Positions 7,936 through 16,307 of a DNA stretch of 18,075 bases are shown here, piece after piece. Numbering within the stretch: the stretch's first letter is position 1; each line of letters opens with the position of its first letter. The stretch comes from Pseudomonadota bacterium (GTDB lineage: Bacteria > Pseudomonadota > Alphaproteobacteria > Sphingomonadales > Sphingomonadaceae), in NCBI GenBank assembly GCA_023424095.1, contig JAFAEG010000068.1:1-18075 (forward strand), read 5' to 3'. Under the pieces are notes generated by a model. It searched no databases. It was not told where the DNA came from and saw only the letters and a program-made list of their open reading frames with translations. The position numbers and the translations under genes are program-made.

Positions 7936-8694
7936 ATGGACGGTTCCAAGCAAGACGAGCAGCGGGGCTATCGGGGCGAGGCGGTCGATTCGTTCAGCAC
8001 CGACATGAGCGCTTACAATCGCGGCCGGATGCGGCGGCTGGCGGACGATCAGGCCCAGCAGCAGCGGGCCAACGAAGGCGGCGGCGGTGGCGGGATGATC
8101 TTCCTGCTCGGCGCGATCGCGGTCGTCGCGGGCGTCTTCGTCATCCTGCCCTACGTCATCGCCTGGGCGCTCGCCGCGGTCGCGGTGACCATACTCCTGC
8201 GCATCGCGCTCCCCCTCATGGGCGCGAAGACCGACACGATGTACGTGCTCATCGCGACTTTGCTCGCCTTCTGCATGGGCGCGCTGGCGGTCGCGCTCGT
8301 GATCGGCGCAGGCTCGATCCTGGTCGCCTATGAAGGCCCGATCCTGACGCCGGTCTTCCTTCACCTCTCCGCCGCCGATCAGGCCGGCGACTATTACGCC
8401 CCTTATTTCGAGCCGGGCTGGTATCTGCTCACGAGGGCTTCCTGGCAGCTCATCCCTGTCGCGCTCATCTGGGTATGGGTCACCGGCCGCTCGCTGAACC
8501 GTTCGCTCCAGGACAGCCGGCTGAAGGGCTTCGCGCGCTCTTTCCTCTTCGGCCTGCTCGCTTTGGTGACCTACGCCGCCGCTCTCCTCGCGACGGCCAA
8601 GTGGTTCCCCGGCTATTTCTACTATGACTATCGCGACTATCTGGTCGAAGAGGTGACGACCGTGAGCGCCCCGCTTCCCGGCGCGCCAGCCTGA
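7936..8694 (+). CDS. Membrane protein of unknown function, glp-linked
   Basis: I do not recognise this 252-residue protein. The first 47 residues are polar and charged with a Gln-rich piece (QAQQQRANE), followed by a run of six glycines (48-53). Five hydrophobic segments follow at about 54-74, 75-95, 102-131, 160-182 and 199-221. The third is long and may be a re-entrant or kinked helix. The tail contains an aromatic cluster, FPGYFYYDYRDYL. The stop at 8694 is one base before the glpK ATG, and glpK has no ribosome site of its own, so the two are almost certainly co-translated. The start ATG also lacks a Shine-Dalgarno. It bears no NPA boxes, so it is not an aquaporin-type glycerol facilitator. 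Linkage suggests a role with glycerol or membrane lipid, which is inference. Confidence 0.75.
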   Translation: MDGSKQDEQRGYRGEAVDSFSTDMSAYNRGRMRRLADDQAQQQRANEGGGGGGMIFLLGAIAVVAGVFVILPYVIAWALAAVAVTILLRIALPLMGAKTDTMYVLIATLLAFCMGALAVALVIGAGSILVAYEGPILTPVFLHLSAADQAGDYYAPYFEPGWYLLTRASWQLIPVALIWVWVTGRSLNRSLQDSRLKGFARSFLFGLLALVTYAAALLATAKWFPGYFYYDYRDYLVEEVTTVSAPLPGAPA

Positions 8695-8695
8695 T

Positions 8696-10165
<1,470 letters not shown>

Positions 10166-11356
10166 TTATTCCGCCAGCGTGCCCGCCGCCGCTGCGGTCG
10201 CGATGCTGGCGATCAGCAGCAATTCCAGCCGTCCCAGCGGCAGCTTGCGGGCGTCGTCCGCCTGGCCCTCGCTGACGGCGCGTTCCCAGCGGTTGCGGAG
10301 CATCGCCGCGACGAAGCTGCTGCGCACGAACAGCAAGTCGACGATCTGCGGGCCCGCGACGAAGCCCAGTTTGCGCTTGTAACCGCTGTCGCCCGCGCCC
10401 CAATCGAACCGGGTCACGCCGCGCTCCGCCGCCCAGAGCAGGTTGCGCTCATTGGCCAGGCTGCCCGCGTTCAGCTTCGCGAATTCGGCATCGTAGGTGC
10501 CGGCAATGCCATATTGCAGCGTGCCGCAGGTGAGATCGAGCGAGAAGGCCACCGGCCGTCCGTCGACGCGGACGATCACCACCGACAGCATCTCGGCCAG
10601 CACCGGATCGGCCGCGCACCCTTCCCAGACCCGCCGGTGGGCCGGATCGATGAATTTCGCGCCGGTCTGGTCGGTTGCCGTCGCCACCCAGCTGCGTGCC
10701 TCGATTTCGGCGAGCGCGTCGAACACCGCCGGCGACCAGTCGGTGCCGGTGACATAGTCGATGCTCACCGCGCCATGCTCCGCCAGCTTGCGCTCATAAC
10801 CGTCCAGCCGCTTCAGGCTCGACTTGCGCGGCCATTGCCGTCCGGCGGCGCGCTCGGCTTCGATGTCGAGCAAATAGGTTTCGCCGAGCGTGCGGGTGAG
10901 AATGCTCCAGCCCGCCGCCGGCGCCGCTGCGCTCAGCCGGGTCACGCTGGCATCGTCGGAATAGACCGGCCCCAGCCGCCATACCGGCCCCAGCGTGCCA
11001 TGCGCGCGCGCCGCGATCATCATGTCGACCAGATCGGCTTCGCTCGCATCGGCGGCGATCGGAATGTTGCGGAACGGCCAGTAAATGCCCGCCACCGCGC
11101 GGACGCCGAGGGCAGGGGGGCCTGCCGGAAGGGTCGGGAAGACGGCGATCGCCCGTCCGTCGCGCCGCGCCACCAGGCTCGTTTCAGCGCCCGCCGCTTC
11201 ATACCAGGCGGCGCGCAGGAAGGCATGTTCAGCGGGCGCCGCAGCGGCGATCGCGTCGATCAGCGCGGGACTGCCGTCAAACGACTCGAGCAGCGTCGAG
11301 CATTCGTCGTCGCGCCGCTCGATTTCGAGCCGTAATGCATAATCCCGCTCCGCCAT
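10166..11356 (-). CDS. GNAT-fold acyltransferase, CelD/BcsL (Acetyltransf_6) type
   Basis: This 396-residue protein matches the CelD/BcsL-like branch of GNAT acyltransferases often found with exopolysaccharide genes. Supporting segments are SLKRLDGYERKLAEHG (180-195), a central helix EIEARSWVATATDQTG (217-232), the strand LSVVIVRVDGRPVAFSL and the family hallmark FDWGAGDSGYKRKLGF (317-332). The N-terminal half is probably a second, degenerate GNAT fold. The last 23 residues are hydrophobic and might touch the membrane. Acceptor is unknown; acylation of a glycan or peptide is only a family-based guess. The ATG at 11356 has no good Shine-Dalgarno. It lies 53 bases after mmsB on the same strand and could be read through from it. 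Its stop abuts that of glpK. Confidence 0.8.
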   Translation of the reverse strand: MAERDYALRLEIERRDDECSTLLESFDGSPALIDAIAAAAPAEHAFLRAAWYEAAGAETSLVARRDGRAIAVFPTLPAGPPALGVRAVAGIYWPFRNIPIAADASEADLVDMMIAARAHGTLGPVWRLGPVYSDDASVTRLSAAAPAAGWSILTRTLGETYLLDIEAERAAGRQWPRKSSLKRLDGYERKLAEHGAVSIDYVTGTDWSPAVFDALAEIEARSWVATATDQTGAKFIDPAHRRVWEGCAADPVLAEMLSVVIVRVDGRPVAFSLDLTCGTLQYGIAGTYDAEFAKLNAGSLANERNLLWAAERGVTRFDWGAGDSGYKRKLGFVAGPQIVDLLFVRSSFVAAMLRNRWERAVSEGQADDARKLPLGRLELLLIASIATAAAAGTLAE

Positions 11357-11409
11357 GCGGAGGGGCTAGCGGCCAGATGCTAGGAATTCGTTGAGCCGCG
11401 CCGTCTTTT

Positions 11410-12348
11410 TCAGGGCTTCGCGCCGATCGGGGTGTGCGGGGTGGATTCGCCCTCCGGCGGGGTCCAGCTTTCGTCCAGCATCTTGATGATCCCGGAAAAG
11501 TCCTTGCCGGCGCCGCCCAGGCCCTCGGCGAAGCGGGTGTAGAGTTCCTCCGCCGCCGCGCCCATCGGCGTGTAGGCGTCGACGCTCTGCGCCGCCTCCA
11601 TCGCCAGCCGCATGTCCTTCAGCATCAACGCCGCCGCGAAGCCGCCGTCATAGCCGCGGTCCGCCGGCGTCTCCGGTCCGACGCCGGGCACCGGGCAGTA
11701 TGAGGTCATCGACCAGCTCTGCCCCGATGCCTTGGACGAGATGTCGTAGAAGGTCTGCAGATCGAGCCCGAGCTTCTCGGCAAGCACGAACGTTTCGCAG
11801 GTCGCGACCATGGTCGCGCCCAGCAGCATGTTGTTGCAGATCTTCGCCGCCTGGCCCGCGCCCGCGCCGCCGGCATGGATCACCGCCTTGCCCATCGCGT
11901 CCAGGAAGGGCTCGGCGAGCGCGAAGGCCTCGGCCGATCCGCCCGCCATGAAGGTGAGCGTGCCGCCCTCGGCCGCCGCGATCCCGCCCGACACCGGCGC
12001 GTCGACCATCTTATAGCCCTTCGCCTCCGCCGCCGCGATCGTCTCGCGCGCGCTGGCGACGTCGATGGTGGAGCAATCCATCAGGATCGCGGAGGTCGGC
12101 GCATGGCCGATGATGCTCTCCGCATAGACGCTGCGGACATGCTTGCCCGCCGGCAGCATGGTGACGACCGCTTCGGCCTCCGCCACCGCCTCGGCGGCGC
12201 TTGCAGCGCGCAGGCAGCCGCGTTCCTCGGCCCGCGCCAGCGCGGCTTCGCTAAGGTCGAACGCGCGCACGTCATGCCCGGCCTTCGCCAGGTTTGCGGC
12301 CATCCCGCCGCCCATATTGCCAAGCCCGATGATTGCGACGCGTGCCAT
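11410..12348 (-). CDS. mmsB: 3-hydroxyisobutyrate dehydrogenase
   Basis: This 312-residue NAD-dependent beta-hydroxyacid dehydrogenase oxidises 3-hydroxyisobutyrate to methylmalonate semialdehyde in valine catabolism. The Rossmann motif IIGLGNMGGGMAANL (6-20), the substrate-binding DAPVSGG (116-122), the catalytic Lys169 in GAGQAAKICNNMLLG and the C-terminal LMLKDMRLA segment are all present. I take the ATG at 12348, because AAGG sits 9 bases upstream and the Rossmann strand begins directly; a TTG three codons earlier would abut that ribosome site. The last 25 residues (PPEGESTPHTPIGAKP) form an unstructured tail. A long palindromic repeat separates it from the enoyl-CoA hydratase gene upstream. 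The usual partner, methylmalonate-semialdehyde dehydrogenase, is not in the window. Confidence 0.93.
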   Translation of the reverse strand: MARVAIIGLGNMGGGMAANLAKAGHDVRAFDLSEAALARAEERGCLRAASAAEAVAEAEAVVTMLPAGKHVRSVYAESIIGHAPTSAILMDCSTIDVASARETIAAAEAKGYKMVDAPVSGGIAAAEGGTLTFMAGGSAEAFALAEPFLDAMGKAVIHAGGAGAGQAAKICNNMLLGATMVATCETFVLAEKLGLDLQTFYDISSKASGQSWSMTSYCPVPGVGPETPADRGYDGGFAAALMLKDMRLAMEAAQSVDAYTPMGAAAEELYTRFAEGLGGAGKDFSGIIKMLDESWTPPEGESTPHTPIGAKP

Positions 12349-12365
12349 GACACTCAACCTTCTTT

Positions 12366-12436
12366 CGTCATTCCAGCGAAAGCTGGAATTTCTCTGCTCT
12401 CAAGAAAACGAGATCCCAGCTTTCGCTGGGATGACG
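12366..12436. repeat. Palindromic repeat made of two hairpins (GCTTTCGC / GCGAAAGC family)
   Basis: Arms at 12366-12392 and 12410-12436 are reverse complements over 27 bases with three mismatches, separated by 17 bases. Each arm is itself a hairpin: CCAGC-GAAA-GCTGG on the left and CCCAGC-TTTC-GCTGGG on the right. All three differences are C/T or A/G transitions, which would leave G-U pairs in RNA on one strand. It nearly fills the gap between the enoyl-CoA hydratase and 3-hydroxyisobutyrate dehydrogenase genes. Elements with this core are common between genes in sphingomonads. Confidence 0.85.
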
Positions 12437-12445
12437 GTCGGGGAA

Positions 12446-13225
12446 TTACTTCCCCTTCCACTCCGCTGCACGCTTGGCGACGAACGCGCTCATCCCTTCC
12501 TTTTGGTCCTCGGTCCCGAACAGGCCGTGGAACAGCCGGCGCTCGAACAAAATGCCCTGGCTCAGGCCATTCTCGAACGCGGCATTGACCATTTCCTTGT
12601 TCGCGATCGCGGCGAGCGGCGCCATGCCGGCGATTGCTTCCGCCGTCTTCAGCGCCTCGGCCAGCAAATCCGCCGCCGGAACCACCCGCGCCACCAGCCC
12701 GGCGCGCTCCGCTTCCTCGGCGCCCATCATCCGGCCGGTCAGGCACATTTCCATCGCCTTGGCCTTGCCGATCGCGCGGGTCAGCCGCTGCGAGCCGCCC
12801 ATGCCCGGCGCGACGCCCAGCTTGATCTCCGGCTGGCCGAACTTGGCGGTGTCCGCCGCGATGATGAAGTCGGCCATCATCGCCACTTCGCAGCCGCCGC
12901 CCAAAGCGAAGCCCGCAACTGCCGCCAGCCAGGGCTTGCGCGTCGCCGTCACCTGCTCCCAGCCGGCGAAATAGTTGGAGCCGTACATGGCCGCGAAGCC
13001 CTGTTCCTCCATCTCCTTGATGTCCGCCCCGGCCGCGAACGCTTTCTCGCCGCTGCCGGTCAGCACCAGGCAGCGCTGGCTCGCGTCGGCGTCATAGGCG
13101 CGAAAGGCCGCGATCAGATCGGCGAGGACATGGCTGTTCAGCGCGTTCAGCGCCTGCGGCCGGTTCAGCGTCACCAGCGTGACGGCGCCACGCTGCTCGA
13201 CCAGGATGTTCTCATAATCGGCCAT
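12446..13225 (-). CDS. Enoyl-CoA hydratase (crotonase), probably acting on methacrylyl-CoA
   Basis: This 259-residue crotonase hydrates 2-enoyl-CoA thioesters; in this setting the natural substrate is probably methacrylyl-CoA, giving 3-hydroxyisobutyryl-CoA. Oxyanion-hole segments are FAAGADIKEM (63-72) and ALGGGCE (107-113). Both catalytic glutamates of true hydratases are present: Glu113 in GGGCEVAMMAD and Glu133 in FGQPEIKLG, so it is unlikely to be only an isomerase. I chose the ATG at 13225, which has GGAG 8 bases upstream; a GTG three codons earlier would overlap that ribosome site. It lies 45 bases downstream of the hydrolase gene with a small hairpin between them. Use in ordinary beta-oxidation as well is possible. 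Confidence 0.93.
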   Translation of the reverse strand: MADYENILVEQRGAVTLVTLNRPQALNALNSHVLADLIAAFRAYDADASQRCLVLTGSGEKAFAAGADIKEMEEQGFAAMYGSNYFAGWEQVTATRKPWLAAVAGFALGGGCEVAMMADFIIAADTAKFGQPEIKLGVAPGMGGSQRLTRAIGKAKAMEMCLTGRMMGAEEAERAGLVARVVPAADLLAEALKTAEAIAGMAPLAAIANKEMVNAAFENGLSQGILFERRLFHGLFGTEDQKEGMSAFVAKRAAEWKGK

Positions 13226-13241
13226 GATCTTCACTCCAGAC

Positions 13242-13264
13242 TCCCCGCCCTGAAAGGGAGGGGA
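13242..13264. repeat. Small intercistronic hairpin
   Basis: The plus strand reads TCCCCGCCCT-GAA-AGGGAGGGGA, a 10-base stem with one mismatch and a three-base loop. It lies between the 3-hydroxyisobutyryl-CoA hydrolase stop and the enoyl-CoA hydratase ribosome site. No T-tract follows, so it is more likely to tune message stability or expression of the next gene than to terminate. Confidence 0.55.
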
Positions 13265-13270
13265 ACATTC

Positions 13271-14326
13271 TCATTCCGCCAGCGGCGTCCAGGTCTGCCC
13301 GCTCGGCAGCGGCTCGAACATGCTGTCGACCAAAGCGTCCGTCACGCCTTCCGGCGTCGCCGGTTCCCAGGTCGGCGCATTGTCCTTTTCGATCAGCAGG
13401 GCGCGAACGCCCTCGCGGAAGTCCGGATAATGGGTCATCCGCACCGCCATCGCATATTCCTTGGTCATCTCCGCCGCAAAGCTCGGCATGCCGTAGGAGC
13501 CGGCGAGCAGGCGCAGCGAGACCTTGCAGGCGAGGGGAGAGCGCGCCCGGAGAGTCGCCAATTCCTTCTGCGCCCAGTCGGAGCCATCGGCCTCGAGCGC
13601 CGCGATGATCTCCTCCAGCGTCTCGCCGGCGAAGAGCTTGTTGATGCGCGCGTCATTCTCGCCGATCCGCGGCTCGGGCGGCGAGATGGCGGCCTGGCCC
13701 AAAATGCCTTCCACCCGTTCCGGGAATTCCGCGATCCGCGCCTTCACTTCCTCCAGCGCCGCCGAAGGAATGTAGTGGGTGGCGATGCCCAGATATTTGC
13801 ACTCGGCGCCGTCCAGCCGCGCTCCGGTCAGCCCCAGGAACTTGCCCATGCAGCCCGGCAGCTGGCTCAGATAACGGCCGCCGCCGACATCGGGGAAGAA
13901 GCCGATCGTCGTCTCCGGCATGGCGAAGCGGGTATTTTCCGTCGCCACGCGATAGCGGCAGGGCTGGGCGATGCCGACTCCGCCGCCCATCGTGATCCCG
14001 TCCATGAACACCACGGTCGGCTTGTAATACGTGAACAGCAGATGGTTCAGGCGATATTCGTGGAGGAAGAATTCCTCCGCGACGCCGTCTTTCTCGCCCA
14101 CCGACTTCGCGATCGTCACCACGTCGCCGCCGGCGCAGAAGCCGCGGCCTTCGGCATGGTCGATCATCACCAGCCTGATTTCGGGATTGTCGCGCCAGCG
14201 GAGCAAAGCCGCGGTGGTCGCGTGCACCATTTCCAGGTTCAGCGCATGCAGCGCCTTCGGCCGGTTGAGCCTGAGCCGGCCCGCCGCGCCCTCTTCGGCG
14301 GCGCGAACGGTTTCAATCGTGGTCAT
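13271..14326 (-). CDS. 3-hydroxyisobutyryl-CoA hydrolase
   Basis: This 351-residue crotonase-superfamily thioesterase releases 3-hydroxyisobutyrate from its CoA ester, the step unique to valine breakdown. It is longer than enoyl-CoA hydratases, as expected for this family. Diagnostic segments are GRGFCAGGDV (60-69), EEFFLHEYRLNHLL, FMDGITMGGGVG (107-118) and MPETTIGFFPDVGGG (136-150), with Glu138 and Asp146 matching the catalytic acid pair of the human enzyme HIBCH. The C-terminus has the typical HYPDFREGVRALLIEKD segment followed by a W-P rich end. The ATG at 14326 gives the normal N-terminus; the Shine-Dalgarno is weak. It lies 171 bases downstream of phaC and is followed by the hydratase and dehydrogenase of the same pathway. 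Confidence 0.93.
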   Translation of the reverse strand: MTTIETVRAAEEGAAGRLRLNRPKALHALNLEMVHATTAALLRWRDNPEIRLVMIDHAEGRGFCAGGDVVTIAKSVGEKDGVAEEFFLHEYRLNHLLFTYYKPTVVFMDGITMGGGVGIAQPCRYRVATENTRFAMPETTIGFFPDVGGGRYLSQLPGCMGKFLGLTGARLDGAECKYLGIATHYIPSAALEEVKARIAEFPERVEGILGQAAISPPEPRIGENDARINKLFAGETLEEIIAALEADGSDWAQKELATLRARSPLACKVSLRLLAGSYGMPSFAAEMTKEYAMAVRMTHYPDFREGVRALLIEKDNAPTWEPATPEGVTDALVDSMFEPLPSGQTWTPLAE

Positions 14327-14497
14327 GTCGGATTCGTACTCGATCTAAGGTCGTCAGGGAGCCTCTTCCGCGGGCCTGCGGGGAGGGGGGACCGCAGGTC
14401 CAGAGCCCCCTGGCTCCGTCCGGCCTGCGCGTCCGTCGCGCCCGCTTTGCCCCGTCCCGGCCCGGCAAACAAGGGGCGGGACTTATCATATGCTACC
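14327..14497. other. phaC-hydrolase intergenic region with nested dyads
   Basis: This is the longest gap between co-oriented genes here. It contains GTCCCG/CGGGAC (14454-14459 with 14477-14482) just 15 bases beyond the phaC stop, GAGCC-CCCT-GGCTC (14403-14416) and CCTGCGG/CCGCAGG (14375-14381 with 14392-14398). None is followed by a T-run in the direction of transcription, so an intrinsic terminator is not clear. The density of dyads suggests another degraded intergenic repeat or a processing region. I see no convincing promoter or small gene. Confidence 0.4.
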
Positions 14498-16201
14498 TTA
14501 TGGTGCCTTCGCGTAGCTGCCCGGCGCGGGTTCGATCCCGTCGTCGATCGCGCGCGCGGGGACCGTTTTGCCGCCGCCATGACCCTGCAGCCATTGGTCC
14601 CACCACGGCCACCAGGAGCCTTCGTTGCGAGTCGCCCCGGCAAGCCAGGCGTCGGCGGTCTCTGCGCTGGTATCCTTGCCGGTCCAGAAGCCATGCTTGT
14701 TCGCGGCCGGCGGATTGATCACCCCGGCATTGTGGCCCGATCCGCCCAGCACGAAGTCCGCGCCAAGCAATTTCGCCCCGTCATAGACCGCGCTCCACGC
14801 GGACACGTGATCGTCCTTCAGCGCGATCGACAGGATCGGCGTCTCGATCGCACTGAGGTCGATTGGCGTGCCCTTCACCTCGAACGCCCCCGGCTCGCGG
14901 AGGCGGTTCCCGTGGAGCAATTGGCGGTTGTAGCTGGTCAGGAAGGCGGCCGGAATCCGCGCCCCGTCCTCGAACCAGTAGAGCAGGTCCGACGGCGGCG
15001 CCTGCTTGTCCAAGAGGTAATGGTTGACCACGCTCGACCAGATCAGATCGTTCGCGCGCATCGCCGAGAACAGACGCTGCAGTTCGACGCTGTCGATATA
15101 GCCCTGCCGCCCGATGTGGGCGTCCAGCGCATCGAGATGGCTTTCGTGCACGAAGGCGGACCAGTCGCGCATGTCCGCGAAATCGACCATCGAGCCAATG
15201 AGCGTCGCGCTGTTCACCTCGTCCGCCCGGCCCTTCGCCGCCAGATAAGCGAGGGTGATCGCGACCAACGTCCCGCCGAGGCAGAAGGAGAAGAAATCGG
15301 CCTTGGCCTTGGTCCGCTTGGCGACAATCTCCAGCGCTTCGACGATGGCGAGGATATAATCCTCGACGCCATTATCCTTATGCTCCTCGGTCGGGTTGAC
15401 CCAGGAGATGACAAAGACGGTGCGCCCCTGTTCGACCAGCCAGCGCACCAGGCTCTGCCGGGGCACGAGGTCGATCATGTAGAAGCGGTTCACCAAGGGC
15501 GGCACGTAGAGCAAAGGCTCCGCCGCGACCTTGTCCGTCGTCGGGGCGTATTGGATCAGCTGGAACAATTTGTTCTGATAAACGACCTGCCCGGGCGTCG
15601 CCGCGATCGTCACGCCCTTTTCGAATGCATTCGGGTCGGTACGCCGTTTCACCACGCCTTTGCCGTCGGACAGATCCTCCAGCAGATTGGCGAAGCCGCG
15701 CGCCAGATTGGCGCCCTGCGTCTCCACCGTCCGCTCGACCACGTCGGGATTGGTCATCACGAAATTGGTCGGCGCCACCGCGTTCAGCCAGCTGTCGAGC
15801 AGGAACCCGACCATGCGGTGATCCGGGCTCTCCTCGGCGACGCTGTCGACCAGTCCGTGCATCTGTTCCGACGCGAGCAGATAGGAATCCCGGATCGCCC
15901 GGAACCAGGGGTCCGCCTCCCACTTCGCCGAGGCGAAGCGGCGATCCTTCTTCGGCGCGGCCTCTTCAGCCGGCCCCGCGCTCCACGCCTTCAGCCAAAG
16001 GTCGCTCCATTGCTGCGCGCCCTCGACCCAGGCGTTCGCCAGCTTCTCCGGATGCGCCGCCATCCGCACCGCGAAATCGCTCATCGCATTGGCCACCGCC
16101 AGCGGATCATAAGGCTGCGTCTTCGCGCCCGTGAGCGGGCCCGTCATCGCCTTCTGCATGGCGCCCAGCGCCTCGTCCCAAGCGGTCCGACCGTTCGTCA
16201 T
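14498..16201 (-). CDS. phaC: Poly(3-hydroxyalkanoate) synthase, class I-like
   Basis: This 567-residue alpha/beta-hydrolase-fold enzyme polymerises hydroxyacyl-CoA into PHA at the granule surface. The long N-terminal domain (to about 195) ending in NPDVVERTVETQGANLARG, the core strands LLYVPPLVNRFYMIDL and GRTVFVISWVNP, the nucleophile Cys307 in FSFCLGGTL, Asp464 in LKDDHVSAW and His490 in GGSGHNAGVINPP together identify class I PhaC, and the length fits. The lipase-like box is S-F-C-L-G rather than the usual G-[FY]-C-x-G. I chose ATG 16201; an in-frame ATG at 16246 would translate an intergenic repeat. The only ribosome-site-like GGGGAG is 11 bases upstream, inside that repeat. It lies between isobutyryl-CoA dehydrogenase and 3-hydroxyisobutyryl-CoA hydrolase genes. 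No phasin or phaR is nearby. Confidence 0.92.
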   Translation of the reverse strand: MTNGRTAWDEALGAMQKAMTGPLTGAKTQPYDPLAVANAMSDFAVRMAAHPEKLANAWVEGAQQWSDLWLKAWSAGPAEEAAPKKDRRFASAKWEADPWFRAIRDSYLLASEQMHGLVDSVAEESPDHRMVGFLLDSWLNAVAPTNFVMTNPDVVERTVETQGANLARGFANLLEDLSDGKGVVKRRTDPNAFEKGVTIAATPGQVVYQNKLFQLIQYAPTTDKVAAEPLLYVPPLVNRFYMIDLVPRQSLVRWLVEQGRTVFVISWVNPTEEHKDNGVEDYILAIVEALEIVAKRTKAKADFFSFCLGGTLVAITLAYLAAKGRADEVNSATLIGSMVDFADMRDWSAFVHESHLDALDAHIGRQGYIDSVELQRLFSAMRANDLIWSSVVNHYLLDKQAPPSDLLYWFEDGARIPAAFLTSYNRQLLHGNRLREPGAFEVKGTPIDLSAIETPILSIALKDDHVSAWSAVYDGAKLLGADFVLGGSGHNAGVINPPAANKHGFWTGKDTSAETADAWLAGATRNEGSWWPWWDQWLQGHGGGKTVPARAIDDGIEPAPGSYAKAP

Positions 16202-16213
16202 TGCCAATTCTGC

Positions 16214-16293
16214 TCCCCGGCGAAGGCCGGGGCCCAGCCCCGACAAAAGCTCCCGCGCGAAGGCGCGTCTTGGACCCTGGCCTTCGCCGGGGA
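16214..16293. repeat. Palindromic repeat (CCCCGGCGAAGGCC family) upstream of phaC
   Basis: TCCCCGGCGAAGGCC (16214-16228) and its exact reverse complement GGCCTTCGCCGGGGA (16279-16293) enclose about 50 bases. The pairing can be extended inward to about 24 bases per arm with three mismatches. It fills most of the 106-base gap between the isobutyryl-CoA dehydrogenase stop and the phaC start. The arm nearest phaC contains the only Shine-Dalgarno-like bases for that gene. The sequence resembles a dispersed sphingomonad intergenic repeat. Confidence 0.8.
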
Positions 16294-16307
16294 ACGAGAG
16301 TGGCCAA

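Noticed and set aside
7936..8694. Glycerol facilitator GlpF
   Set aside because: Helix count and sequence do not fit; there are no NPA motifs and the N-terminal 50 residues are hydrophilic.
16202..16246. Upstream in-frame extension of PhaC
   Set aside because: The extra 15 residues are translated from the palindromic repeat and do not resemble a PhaC N-terminus.
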